Assembly (NCBI GenBank): GCA_945901195.1
Contig: CAMDKB010000090.1
Coordinates: 1 to 12,194, forward strand
Direction: 5' to 3'
Origin: Rhizobium sp. Q54
GTDB lineage: Bacteria > Pseudomonadota > Alphaproteobacteria > Rhizobiales > Beijerinckiaceae
Length of the DNA stretch: 12,194 nucleotides
Shown: positions 5,653-12,194 of the stretch, piece after piece
Position numbering within the stretch: position 1 is the stretch's first letter
How the letters are laid out: each line of letters starts with the position of its first letter
The notes under the pieces: generated by a model
Databases searched by the model: none
What the model was told of the DNA's origin: nothing
Seen by the model: only the letters and a program-made list of their open reading frames with translations
Made by a program: the position numbers and the translations under genes

Positions 5653-5671
5653 GTGAGCGTCTGTCTTATTG

Positions 5672-5690
5672 AGCCCCCGGGGCTGAGGAG
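5672..5690 (+). promoter_or_regulatory. GC-rich hairpin abutting the cpaC ribosome-binding site
   Basis: AGCCC (5672-5676) can pair with GGGCT (5680-5684) around a three-base loop. GAGGAG (5685-5690) follows immediately, seven bases before the cpaC ATG (5698). The strong Shine-Dalgarno decides the cpaC start against the upstream in-frame GTG at 5653. The flanking hairpin may affect cpaC initiation or mRNA processing, which is an inference. Confidence 0.45.
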
Positions 5691-5697
5691 TTGTGAA

Positions 5698-7137
5698 ATG
5701 AAGTCGTACCCAGTAATCATCGCTCGCACTGGCGTGGCAATGGCATGCATGCTTTCTGCCATGGCGATCAGCGAGCGCTTTGTCGCCCCGGCCTACGCGC
5801 AACGTGCTCACGACAATCAGGCCAACCAGGAAGGCGGGACAACCAGCCGCCTGAATATCGGCGTTGGAAAATCAGTCATTGTCAATCTCCCCAAGGATGC
5901 CGCTGAGATTTTTGTCGGAAATCCGAAAATCGCCAACGCTGTCGTGCGCTCGCCGCGCAATCTCTATGTGATCGCAATGGCGGGCGGCCAGACTACGATT
6001 TTTGCGATGGACAAGGCTGGAGTTCAGATCGCCCGGATTGAAATTCTCGTCGGCCGGGACATCGGGGAACTCGACAGAATTTTGAAGACCGCTTTGCCGC
6101 GTTCAGAGGTTATGCTTCGGACCGTCAATGATACGATCATCCTGACCGGGGCTGTCGAAAGCGCTGGTGATGCTCAAAAGGCTATGGACATAGCGTCAGG
6201 CTTTGTTGGCGGTGGTGGAGCCAACGGTCAGGACAATAGCAAGGTTGTTAATTCCATGACTATTCGCGGCAGAGACCAGGTGATGCTGAAGGTGAGCATC
6301 ATCGAGGTGCAACGGCAGGTCGTCAAGCAGCTCGGCTTTACCGTCAATGATATCACTGGAAAATGGGGCTCGGTGAAACTCGACAATCCGCTTTCCATCA
6401 ATCCGGTTCCTCCGTCGCAGACGTTGGCGACTTTGAGTGGAAACCTCGGCTCAAACGCACTCGCGTCGCAAATTCGTGCCTTTGAACGCAATGGTGTCGC
6501 ACGCATTTTGGCCGAGCCCACTGTGACAGCGATATCCGGTGAAACCGCCAAATTCACAGCCGGCGGCGAATTGCCGGTGCCGAGCGGATCAACGTGTACA
6601 GGTGCCGTTTGTACCCTGGGCGTAAATTTCAAACCATACGGCGTCACGCTCAATTTCTCCCCAGTTGTCGTATCTGAAGGACGCATCCTGCTGCGTGTTG
6701 CAACCGAAGTTACCGAAATTGATCCGACAACAGTTGTATCTCTTGCGTTCGGCAACATTCCGGCCATGCGCACACGCAAGAACGAGACCAGCGTGGAACT
6801 GCCTTCAGGCGCATCGATCGCAACGGCCGGTTTGATTCAGACCAAGAGTCGTCAAGTGATCAACGGTCTGCCAGGATTGATGAACCTCCCGGTCCTCGGA
6901 ACATTGTTCCGTTCGCGCGACTATCTTCGTGAAGAAACAGAACTGATGATCATTGTGACGCCCTATATATCCAAGCCGGTGGCACCATCGGAACTTTCGC
7001 GGCCGACAGATGGCCTGATGGATGCGACCGATCCTCAATCTTGGCTACTTGGTCGCGTCAACAAGATCTATTCGACGACTTCAAACCCGCATCTTGTCCG
7101 CACGTTCCGCGGCCAGGTTGGCTTCATCAACGATTGA
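5698..7137 (+). CDS. cpaC: Outer-membrane secretin CpaC (RcpA) of the Tad pilus
   Basis: 479 residues forming the outer-membrane channel through which the Flp pilus exits. A Sec signal peptide ends in AYA|Q (cut after Ala34). The pilus N-terminal domain (about 51-118, VGKSVIVNLP to IARIEILVG) precedes a BON-like domain (about 122-190, with TVNDTIILTGAVES) and the secretin core (about 195-427). The core contains RILAEPTVTAISGETAKF (269-286), the GGELPVP loop, FKPYGVTLNFSPVV and the C-terminal LPGLMNLPVLGTLFRSRDY (391-409) with ELMIIVTPYI. A cysteine pair (Cys300, Cys305) lies in the loop after GGELPVP. The length is usual for the family. The next gene, the lipoprotein cpaD, begins 17 bases after the stop. 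In other Tad systems a lipoprotein helps secretin assembly. Confidence 0.96.
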   Translation: MKSYPVIIARTGVAMACMLSAMAISERFVAPAYAQRAHDNQANQEGGTTSRLNIGVGKSVIVNLPKDAAEIFVGNPKIANAVVRSPRNLYVIAMAGGQTTIFAMDKAGVQIARIEILVGRDIGELDRILKTALPRSEVMLRTVNDTIILTGAVESAGDAQKAMDIASGFVGGGGANGQDNSKVVNSMTIRGRDQVMLKVSIIEVQRQVVKQLGFTVNDITGKWGSVKLDNPLSINPVPPSQTLATLSGNLGSNALASQIRAFERNGVARILAEPTVTAISGETAKFTAGGELPVPSGSTCTGAVCTLGVNFKPYGVTLNFSPVVVSEGRILLRVATEVTEIDPTTVVSLAFGNIPAMRTRKNETSVELPSGASIATAGLIQTKSRQVINGLPGLMNLPVLGTLFRSRDYLREETELMIIVTPYISKPVAPSELSRPTDGLMDATDPQSWLLGRVNKIYSTTSNPHLVRTFRGQVGFIND

Positions 7138-7154
7138 CCCCGCGCGAGACAGTC

Positions 7155-7913
7155 ATGCGTAAAATTGGAAAGTTCAAATCCATGCCAAATTTTAGAAGTG
7201 GCTCAACCTCTGTTCGGCTGATCCGAATCGCCGCGCTTGCATTCATTCCCCTGGGCTTGACAGCTTGTGGAAAGGTAGATCGGCTCGCGACCACAGCCTC
7301 GGTAATTCCCGACACGGTGGAACAACGACACCCGATTGTGCTGGCCGACGCACCGCACTCCATCGATTTGTTTCCCAATGGCGGGCGCCTCGACGAAGGC
7401 GACAAGAGCAGGATCATCGATTTCGCAACGCTCTATCGTGAACGTGGTCAGGGCCCCATTACAATCATGTTGCCGCAAGGTGGCAAGACCGGGCGGCATG
7501 AAGGTGCGGTCAATTCAATCCGCAGCGCACTATCCAGAAGCGGCTTGAGCGGTCATGTGCGAGTAGGCAATTATAATGTGGCAGACCCAAATTCCGCCTC
7601 GGCAGTTCGGTTATCCTTCATCGGGCTGAAAGCAAAAGTAGCCACCCAATGCGGCGAATGGCCGGACGATATGGCTTCGGCAAGCTCCCTCCATACGTGG
7701 GAAAACAAGCAATATTGGAATTACGGCTGCTCTTATCAAAATATGTTGGCCGTACAGGTCGCCAATCCTCGCGATCTCGCCGGACCGCGGGGCGAGAACC
7801 CGGCTGACGTCAAGATTCGCATGCGTGCGATTCAGAAGGTTCGTCAAGGCTCCGATCCAGGAACAAACTGGAAAGTTCAGAACAGCAGCATTGGCTCGGT
7901 GGGAGGTAACTAA
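7155..7913 (+). CDS. cpaD: Pilus assembly lipoprotein CpaD
   Basis: 252 residues from the ATG at 7155; an in-frame TTG at 7041 would overlap cpaC by about 100 bases and is unlikely. A basic N-terminus and hydrophobic stretch lead to the lipobox LTAC with Cys38 as the predicted lipidated residue, and Gly39-Lys40 after it fits outer-membrane sorting. The mature part has the CpaD-family look: HSIDLFPNGGRLDEGD (68-83), an OmpA-like-sized segment with VRVGNY (136-140), and a cysteine pair in QCGEWP and NYGCSYQNMLAVQVANPRDL (Cys166, Cys192) that could form a disulfide. By family it is an outer-membrane lipoprotein partner of the secretin. Its stop overlaps the cpaE start by one base (TAATG), pointing to translational coupling. 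The Shine-Dalgarno is weak. Confidence 0.93.
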   Translation: MRKIGKFKSMPNFRSGSTSVRLIRIAALAFIPLGLTACGKVDRLATTASVIPDTVEQRHPIVLADAPHSIDLFPNGGRLDEGDKSRIIDFATLYRERGQGPITIMLPQGGKTGRHEGAVNSIRSALSRSGLSGHVRVGNYNVADPNSASAVRLSFIGLKAKVATQCGEWPDDMASASSLHTWENKQYWNYGCSYQNMLAVQVANPRDLAGPRGENPADVKIRMRAIQKVRQGSDPGTNWKVQNSSIGSVGGN

Positions 7914-9178
7914 TGCAAATGGATGCTGACACTTACAATACGGAAGATGTTGACAGCGCGACCATTCAAATCGCGCCGTTACCACGCATATCCATTCAAG
8001 CCTTCTGCGAAACAACCGAGACGGCGACACTCATCGAGCAAGTCGCTGCGGATCGCCGGTTGATCAAGGTACATGTCAAGGTCCAGACTGGCGGGGCCGC
8101 CGCCGCTCTTGAGGCTTATAGCACCGCGCCAACGCCGAATCTGATCTTGATCGAGAGCAACGCCAACCGCGAAACACTGGTAGAGCAACTTGATTCACTC
8201 GCTGAATATTGTGATCCAGGCACCAAAGTTGTCATTATCGGTCGCAACAATGACATAATGCTGTACCGCGAATTGGTATCTCGCGGTGTCAGTGAATATC
8301 TCGTGGCCCCGATCGACAGGATTTCTCTTATCAAGTCTCTGTCAGAACTATACGCGACACCAGGGACGACTGCGCTCGGCAGAGTGATCGCGGTAACTGG
8401 ATCAAAAGGAGGCACGGGGTCCTCAACGATCTCACACAATCTTGCATGGTCTCTCTCACGCAACGCTGATATGGCGACAATCATAGTCGACATGGATCTT
8501 GCATTTGGAACTGCTGGTCTGGATTTCAATCAGGATCCACCGCAAAGCATAGCCGACGCAGTGTTCTCGCCAGAACGACTTGACGCGAACATGCTTGATC
8601 GATTGATGTCGAAATGCACCGAAAAATTAGGCATCCTGTCGGCGCCGGCAACGCTCGACAGAATGTACGATTTTACTGAAACAGCGTTTGATGGTTTGAT
8701 GGACCTTCTTCGCTCATCTACTCCGATCATCATCCTCGATATACCTCACGTCTGGACAGCCTGGACACGACGCATGCTCGTGGGGGCAGATGATGTGATC
8801 ATCGTGGGATCGCCAGACCTTGCGAGTTTGCGGAATACGAAAAACCTGATGGATTCACTGCGCACTGCAAGGCCGAATGATTCTCGCCCCAAGCTGGTGA
8901 TGAATATGATTGGCGTACCAAAACGCCCTGAAATCGCCGTCGTGGATTTTGCCAAGGCGCTGGAGGTCGATCCCATTGGCGTGGTTCCCTTTGATCCCAA
9001 GCTCTTTGGTACCGCAGCAAACAATGGGCAAATGCTATCGGAAGTTGATGCCAGAAGTAAGGTTAGTGAAACCATCGACGAGGTAGCATCCTCTTTACTG
9101 GGCAGGACGGAAGTTCGGGCACCCAAGCGCGGATTGTTGCAACCCCTGGTATCGAAATTTCGCAGAAGCAAAGCGTAG
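7913..9178 (+). CDS. cpaE: CpaE/TadZ-like pilus localisation ATPase (ParA/MinD family)
   Basis: 421 residues, cytoplasmic. The N-terminal part (about 25-150) looks like a degenerate response-regulator receiver: LILIES near 77-82, VVIIGRN near 106-112, VSEYLVAPID near 126-135. The C-terminal part (155-400) is a deviant ParA/MinD ATPase with GSKGGTGSSTISHN (163-176), where the first lysine (Lys165) is kept but the usual lysine before the Ser/Thr pair is serine, as seen in many CpaE/TadZ proteins. The Walker A' region is IIVDMDLAFGTAGLDF (190-205), and IIILDIPHVW (about 273-282) follows. In Caulobacter CpaE localises to the pole and positions the pilus machine. The start ATG overlaps the cpaD stop by one base and has GGAGGT five bases upstream, so translation is likely coupled. 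A second ATG six bases on is less well spaced. Confidence 0.94.
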   Translation: MQMDADTYNTEDVDSATIQIAPLPRISIQAFCETTETATLIEQVAADRRLIKVHVKVQTGGAAAALEAYSTAPTPNLILIESNANRETLVEQLDSLAEYCDPGTKVVIIGRNNDIMLYRELVSRGVSEYLVAPIDRISLIKSLSELYATPGTTALGRVIAVTGSKGGTGSSTISHNLAWSLSRNADMATIIVDMDLAFGTAGLDFNQDPPQSIADAVFSPERLDANMLDRLMSKCTEKLGILSAPATLDRMYDFTETAFDGLMDLLRSSTPIIILDIPHVWTAWTRRMLVGADDVIIVGSPDLASLRNTKNLMDSLRTARPNDSRPKLVMNMIGVPKRPEIAVVDFAKALEVDPIGVVPFDPKLFGTAANNGQMLSEVDARSKVSETIDEVASSLLGRTEVRAPKRGLLQPLVSKFRRSKA

Positions 9179-9230
9179 TTTTTCGCCGCTGGGAAATGTA
9201 ACCGAATAGAACTGTTGAGGTTGAATCCAT

Positions 9231-10700
9231 ATGTTTGGCAAAAGGTCGACGACCGGCACAGGCGCCGCTGCAAGACCGGCCCCCACTCAGGCGCCTGCGC
9301 CCAATCGCGCTCCCACACCAGCGGCGGCAACGCCAATGGCTGCACCAGCCCCCAAGGCTATGGAGCCAGTGCCGGTCACCACCGCGGAAGACCGCCAGCC
9401 CACCCAACGGTCCGACGAATATTTCATTACCAAGAGCATGATCTTCGGCGCGCTTATCGAAGCGATCGATTTGTCACAGCTCTCCAAACTTGATACCGAG
9501 AGCGCGCGGGAAGAAATTCGAGATATCGTCAACGAGATCATCTCGATCAAGAATGTCATCATGTCGATTGCCGAGCAGGAAGAATTGCTCGACGATATCT
9601 GTAACGACGTTCTCGGCTATGGGTCGCTGGAGCCCTTGTTGGGTCGGGATGACATCGCTGACATCATGGTGAATGGTGCAGCCAAGACCTTCATCGAAGT
9701 GAACGGCAAGATTCAGCTCACAAGCGTTCGCTTCCGCGATAACGCTCAGCTTATGAACATATGCCAACGCATCGTGAGCCAGGTAGGCCGCCGGGTCGAT
9801 GATTCATCGCCGATATGCGACGCCCGCCTCGCCGACGGCTCGCGTGTGAACGTCATCGCGCCCCCGCTTGCCCTCGACGGGCCCGCCTTGACGATTCGTA
9901 AATTCCGCAAGGAAAAGCTGACCCTTGATGATCTCGTCAAATACAGCTCGATTTCCTTTGCTGGCGCCGAAGTGTTGAAGATCATTGGTCGTGTCCGTTG
10001 TAACGTCCTGATCTCCGGCGGTACAGGTTCGGGGAAAACAACACTCCTGAACTGCCTGACAAACTATATCGACCTCGACGAACGCATTATCACCTGCGAA
10101 GACGCGGCCGAACTTCAATTGCAACAACCCCATGTCGTCCGCCTCGAGACGCGACCACCCAACCTTGAAGGATCCGGCGCCATCACCATGCGCGATCTGG
10201 TTAAGAACTGCCTGCGTATGCGACCCGAACGCATTATCGTCGGCGAAGTGCGCGGACCTGAGGCCTTCGATCTGCTTCAGGCCATGAATACCGGCCACGA
10301 TGGTTCCATGGGAACGCTCCATGCCAACTCGCCACGTGAAGCGCTCGGACGTCTTGAATCGATGATCACGATGGGGGGATTTTCGCTGCCCTCGCGCACC
10401 ATACGCGATATGATCGTTTCTTCTGTCGACGTCATCGTACAGGCCGCTCGTTTGCGAGACGGGTCACGCCGAATTACCCATGTCACCGAAGTAGTCGGCA
10501 TGGAAGGCGACGTCATCACAACCCAGGATGTCGTTGTGTATGAAATTCTCGGTGAGGACGCTAACGGAAAGCTCATCGGAAGACACCGGTCCACTGGACT
10601 GGGGCGCCCGAAATTCTGGGACAGGGCGAGATATTACGGCGAAGAACAACGGCTTGCTGCAGCTCTCGATTCAGCAGAAGTAGCAGACGATCGCGGGTAG
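9231..10700 (+). CDS. cpaF: Pilus assembly/secretion ATPase CpaF (TadA)
   Basis: 489-residue hexameric secretion ATPase of the VirB11/PulE superfamily that powers Flp pilus assembly from the cytoplasmic face. A low-complexity Pro/Ala/Thr-rich tail (about 8-60) precedes a helical N-terminal domain (65-135), the N-terminal nucleotide-binding domain subregion (136-240) and the catalytic core. The core has Walker A GGTGSGKTT (264-271, Lys269), Asp box CEDAAELQL (289-297), Walker B RIIVGEVRG (334-342, Glu339) and His box GHDGSMGTLHANS (355-367). All the catalytic motifs are intact. The ATG at 9231 is supported by GAGG about ten bases upstream, and 52 noncoding bases separate it from cpaE. The next gene, the platform protein tadB, starts 35 bases after its stop. 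Confidence 0.97.
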   Translation: MFGKRSTTGTGAAARPAPTQAPAPNRAPTPAAATPMAAPAPKAMEPVPVTTAEDRQPTQRSDEYFITKSMIFGALIEAIDLSQLSKLDTESAREEIRDIVNEIISIKNVIMSIAEQEELLDDICNDVLGYGSLEPLLGRDDIADIMVNGAAKTFIEVNGKIQLTSVRFRDNAQLMNICQRIVSQVGRRVDDSSPICDARLADGSRVNVIAPPLALDGPALTIRKFRKEKLTLDDLVKYSSISFAGAEVLKIIGRVRCNVLISGGTGSGKTTLLNCLTNYIDLDERIITCEDAAELQLQQPHVVRLETRPPNLEGSGAITMRDLVKNCLRMRPERIIVGEVRGPEAFDLLQAMNTGHDGSMGTLHANSPREALGRLESMITMGGFSLPSRTIRDMIVSSVDVIVQAARLRDGSRRITHVTEVVGMEGDVITTQDVVVYEILGEDANGKLIGRHRSTGLGRPKFWDRARYYGEEQRLAAALDSAEVADDRG

Positions 10701-10704
10701 CTTT

Positions 10705-10727
10705 CTAAGACCGGACTTAGTGAGGAA
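10705..10727 (+). promoter_or_regulatory. Small hairpin abutting the tadB ribosome-binding site
   Basis: CTAAG (10705-10709) and CTTAG (10716-10720) form a five-base-pair stem with a six-base loop. GAGGAA (10722-10727) follows after one base, eight bases before the tadB ATG. The Shine-Dalgarno supports the start; a function for the hairpin is speculative. Confidence 0.4.
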
Positions 10728-10735
10728 TAGGCGTT

Positions 10736-11713
10736 ATGGAAAGCAATCAGATCATACTACTTGCTCTTGCAGCGTTGGCTATCGTTGCGGTTGCATTTGT
10801 TATGAAGCCATACCTCACCGGTAGCATTCGCGGCGAACAGCGACAGGCAGCACTCATCCGAGGCACGGGACGAAAAGCTCAAGCCAACGACAGATCCCAG
10901 GAACTTGCGACCCGCCGGCGACAGATTGCCGACAGCATCAAGGACCTCGAGAACAAGGGCGGTAAAAAGCGCATTTCTCTCGAAACTCGCATGGCGCAAG
11001 CGGGCCTCACATGGACACGATCAAAGTACTACACAATTTCGATTGTTGCCGGGCTCGTCGCGGGCTTCTTGATGTTCATACTGACGTACAACCCAATTTA
11101 CGGAATTTCCGGACTCGCGATTGGCGGATTTGGTTTCCCGAACTGGCTGGTCAGTTTCAAGCGCAAGCGGCGGATCAAGAAATTCATCAACGAGTTTCCC
11201 AACGCTGTTGATGTGATTATTCGCGGCATCAAGGCGGGTTTGCCGCTTGGTGATTGCTTGCGCATCATCGCTTCAGAAGCTGAAGAACCCGTCAGGACAG
11301 AGTTCCGCCGCATCGTGGAAGCGCAGACGCTGGGCCTCACGATGAGCGAGGCGGTTGAGCGGCTTCCAGAAAGTATCCCGACAGCAGAGGCCAACTTTTT
11401 TTCCATCGTCATCAGCATTCAGCAGAAGGCCGGTGGCAACCTGTCGGAAGCATTGGGCAACTTGTCGCGCGTGTTGCGTGACAGAAAAAAAATGGAAATG
11501 AAAATTCAAGCTATGTCTTCAGAAGCGAAGGCGTCGGCCGGAATTATCGGCTCTCTTCCCTTCATCGTGTCCGGGATGGTTTATCTTTCAAGCCCACGAT
11601 ATATGGAAATTCTCTGGCTCGCCCCTTCTGGCAGAATGGTCATGGCTGTTTCCGGATTCTGGATGTTCATCGGCGTGATGTCGATGCGCAAAATGATCTC
11701 CTTCGATATCTGA
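10736..11713 (+). CDS. tadB: Inner-membrane platform protein TadB (CpaG, type II secretion F-domain)
   Basis: 325 residues. It has an N-terminal membrane segment (about 5-22), a basic cytoplasmic stretch (30-80), two adjacent membrane segments (about 98-117 and 120-140), the GspF/T2SSF cytoplasmic domain (about 150-278) and two C-terminal membrane segments (about 268-286 and 300-316). The cytoplasmic domain holds FPNAVDVIIRGIKAGLPLGD (154-173), the acidic region EEPVRTEF, and QQKAGGNLSEALGNLSRVLR (229-248) typical of GspF-like proteins. By family, TadB pairs with TadC to form the inner-membrane platform acted on by CpaF. The start has GAGGAA eight bases upstream. tadC follows after 11 bases, so the two are surely cotranscribed. 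Confidence 0.95.
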   Translation: MESNQIILLALAALAIVAVAFVMKPYLTGSIRGEQRQAALIRGTGRKAQANDRSQELATRRRQIADSIKDLENKGGKKRISLETRMAQAGLTWTRSKYYTISIVAGLVAGFLMFILTYNPIYGISGLAIGGFGFPNWLVSFKRKRRIKKFINEFPNAVDVIIRGIKAGLPLGDCLRIIASEAEEPVRTEFRRIVEAQTLGLTMSEAVERLPESIPTAEANFFSIVISIQQKAGGNLSEALGNLSRVLRDRKKMEMKIQAMSSEAKASAGIIGSLPFIVSGMVYLSSPRYMEILWLAPSGRMVMAVSGFWMFIGVMSMRKMISFDI

Positions 11714-11724
11714 ACGGGTGACGC

Positions 11725-12194
11725 ATGTTTAGCTCGTTAAGCAGCCAGGCAATTGACGGACAGTTCATACTGACGATCGCTATCGCGATTGCTGCGGCAG
11801 CTGCTGTTCTTACATTCACAATGCCGCTTCTTGAAACCGACACTCTTGGCAAGCGTATGAAGTCGGTCGCTGTCGAACGCGACAAGATCAGGCAAAGAGA
11901 GCGCGAAAAACTTTCGCAAAAGCAGACCAAGACGACGCTACGGTCTGAGTCCAAGCCATTCATGCGGCAGCTGGTCGAAGATTTTGATTTGAAAAAATAC
12001 CTCGGCACTGAGGAGGCAAAAATGCGCCTCGCCATGGCCGGCTATCGTGGCCCCAAAGCTGAAACGAGTTTTCTTTTTGCGCGCGCAGTTGCGCCTGTGG
12101 TCTTGCTTATCCTGACAGCAATATACATATTTCTGCTCATGCCGGTGAACTGGCCGATCGCGGCAAAAATCGGTTTGTGTTTGTTTGCATCCTA
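11725..12194 (+). CDS. tadC: Inner-membrane platform protein TadC (CpaH), 3' end cut by window
   Basis: Open frame from the ATG at 11725 to the window edge, with 156 full codons visible. The protein begins with a membrane segment (about 14-33), then a charged, Arg/Lys/Glu-rich cytoplasmic stretch (43-75), the motif DFDLKKYLGTEEAKMRLAMA (about 88-107) resembling the pre-domain LxxRLxxAG region of TadB/TadC proteins, and two hydrophobic segments (about 117-138 and 144 onward). The T2SSF domain expected next would lie beyond the window. It starts 11 bases after the tadB stop, with GGGTGA as a modest ribosome site. The position after tadB matches Tad operons generally, where TadC is the second platform subunit. 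The assignment rests on partial sequence plus gene order. Confidence 0.88.
   Translation, partial: MFSSLSSQAIDGQFILTIAIAIAAAAAVLTFTMPLLETDTLGKRMKSVAVERDKIRQREREKLSQKQTKTTLRSESKPFMRQLVEDFDLKKYLGTEEAKMRLAMAGYRGPKAETSFLFARAVAPVVLLILTAIYIFLLMPVNWPIAAKIGLCLFAS

Noticed and set aside
5653..5697. N-terminal extension of CpaC from GTG 5653
   Set aside because: The GAGGAG site and the signal peptide both point to the ATG at 5698.
5284..5811. Leftward open frame antisense to cpaB/cpaC (175 residues)
   Set aside because: It overlaps two conserved genes on the other strand and shows no recognisable domain; it is a by-product of codon bias.
7041..7154. N-terminal extension of CpaD from TTG 7041
   Set aside because: It overlaps the conserved cpaC 3' end and would put 38 hydrophilic residues before the signal peptide, spoiling the lipoprotein signal.
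9804..10322. Leftward open frame antisense to cpaF (172 residues)
   Set aside because: It lies wholly inside the conserved ATPase core, with no ribosome site or domain.
1..12194. Mobile element, CRISPR array, tRNA or rRNA
   Set aside because: No transposase-, integrase- or Cas-like protein, no spaced repeat array and no cloverleaf or rRNA-like sequence seen on either strand.

Overview
The window is one locus for a Tad/Flp (type IVc) pilus, next to the 3' end of a sugar-phosphate mutase gene. The organism is most likely an alphaproteobacterium of the Hyphomicrobiales (Rhizobium, Agrobacterium, Brucella or Phyllobacterium relatives). The order pilin, cpaA, cpaB, cpaC, cpaD, cpaE, cpaF, tadB, tadC matches the ctpA-ctpI cluster known from Agrobacterium and the cpa cluster of Caulobacter. 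The protein sequences and moderate GC content fit that group. This is from recall, not a database search, and the genus cannot be fixed.

Layout. Bases 3-1379 (+) hold a phosphomannomutase/phosphoglucomutase lacking its first residues. A probably bidirectional terminator (1384-1423) separates it from a leftward block: a TadE/TadG-like pseudopilin (1466-2197), a TadE-like pseudopilin (2228-2857) and a small secreted protein resembling the N-terminal domain of the CpaC secretin (2986-3465). A 312-base divergent intergenic region (3466-3777) contains a perfect 12-base palindrome, candidate promoters in both directions and a hairpin in the presumed pilin leader. Rightward come the 54-residue Flp pilin (3778-3942) with its own strong terminator, the prepilin peptidase CpaA (4106-4612) with another terminator, then the long assembly operon cpaB-cpaC-cpaD-cpaE-cpaF-tadB-tadC (4855 to past the window end). 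tadC is cut by the window edge.

How the parts work together (family knowledge). CpaA cleaves the Flp prepilin and the two TadE-like minor pilins, and all three carry the same G|xxxxE[F/Y] processing site. CpaF is the cytoplasmic ATPase driving the TadB/TadC inner-membrane platform. CpaE (TadZ-like) localises the machine. CpaC with the lipoprotein CpaD forms the outer-membrane channel, and CpaB is a periplasmic, membrane-anchored partner of it.

The strong terminators after the pilin and after cpaA suggest at least four transcription units with the pilin expressed separately. I see no tRNA, rRNA, CRISPR array, insertion sequence or prophage gene. The locus is a known type of system. The least described parts are the stand-alone CpaC-N-like protein, the leader hairpin of the pilin mRNA and the possible regulatory sites between the divergent units.
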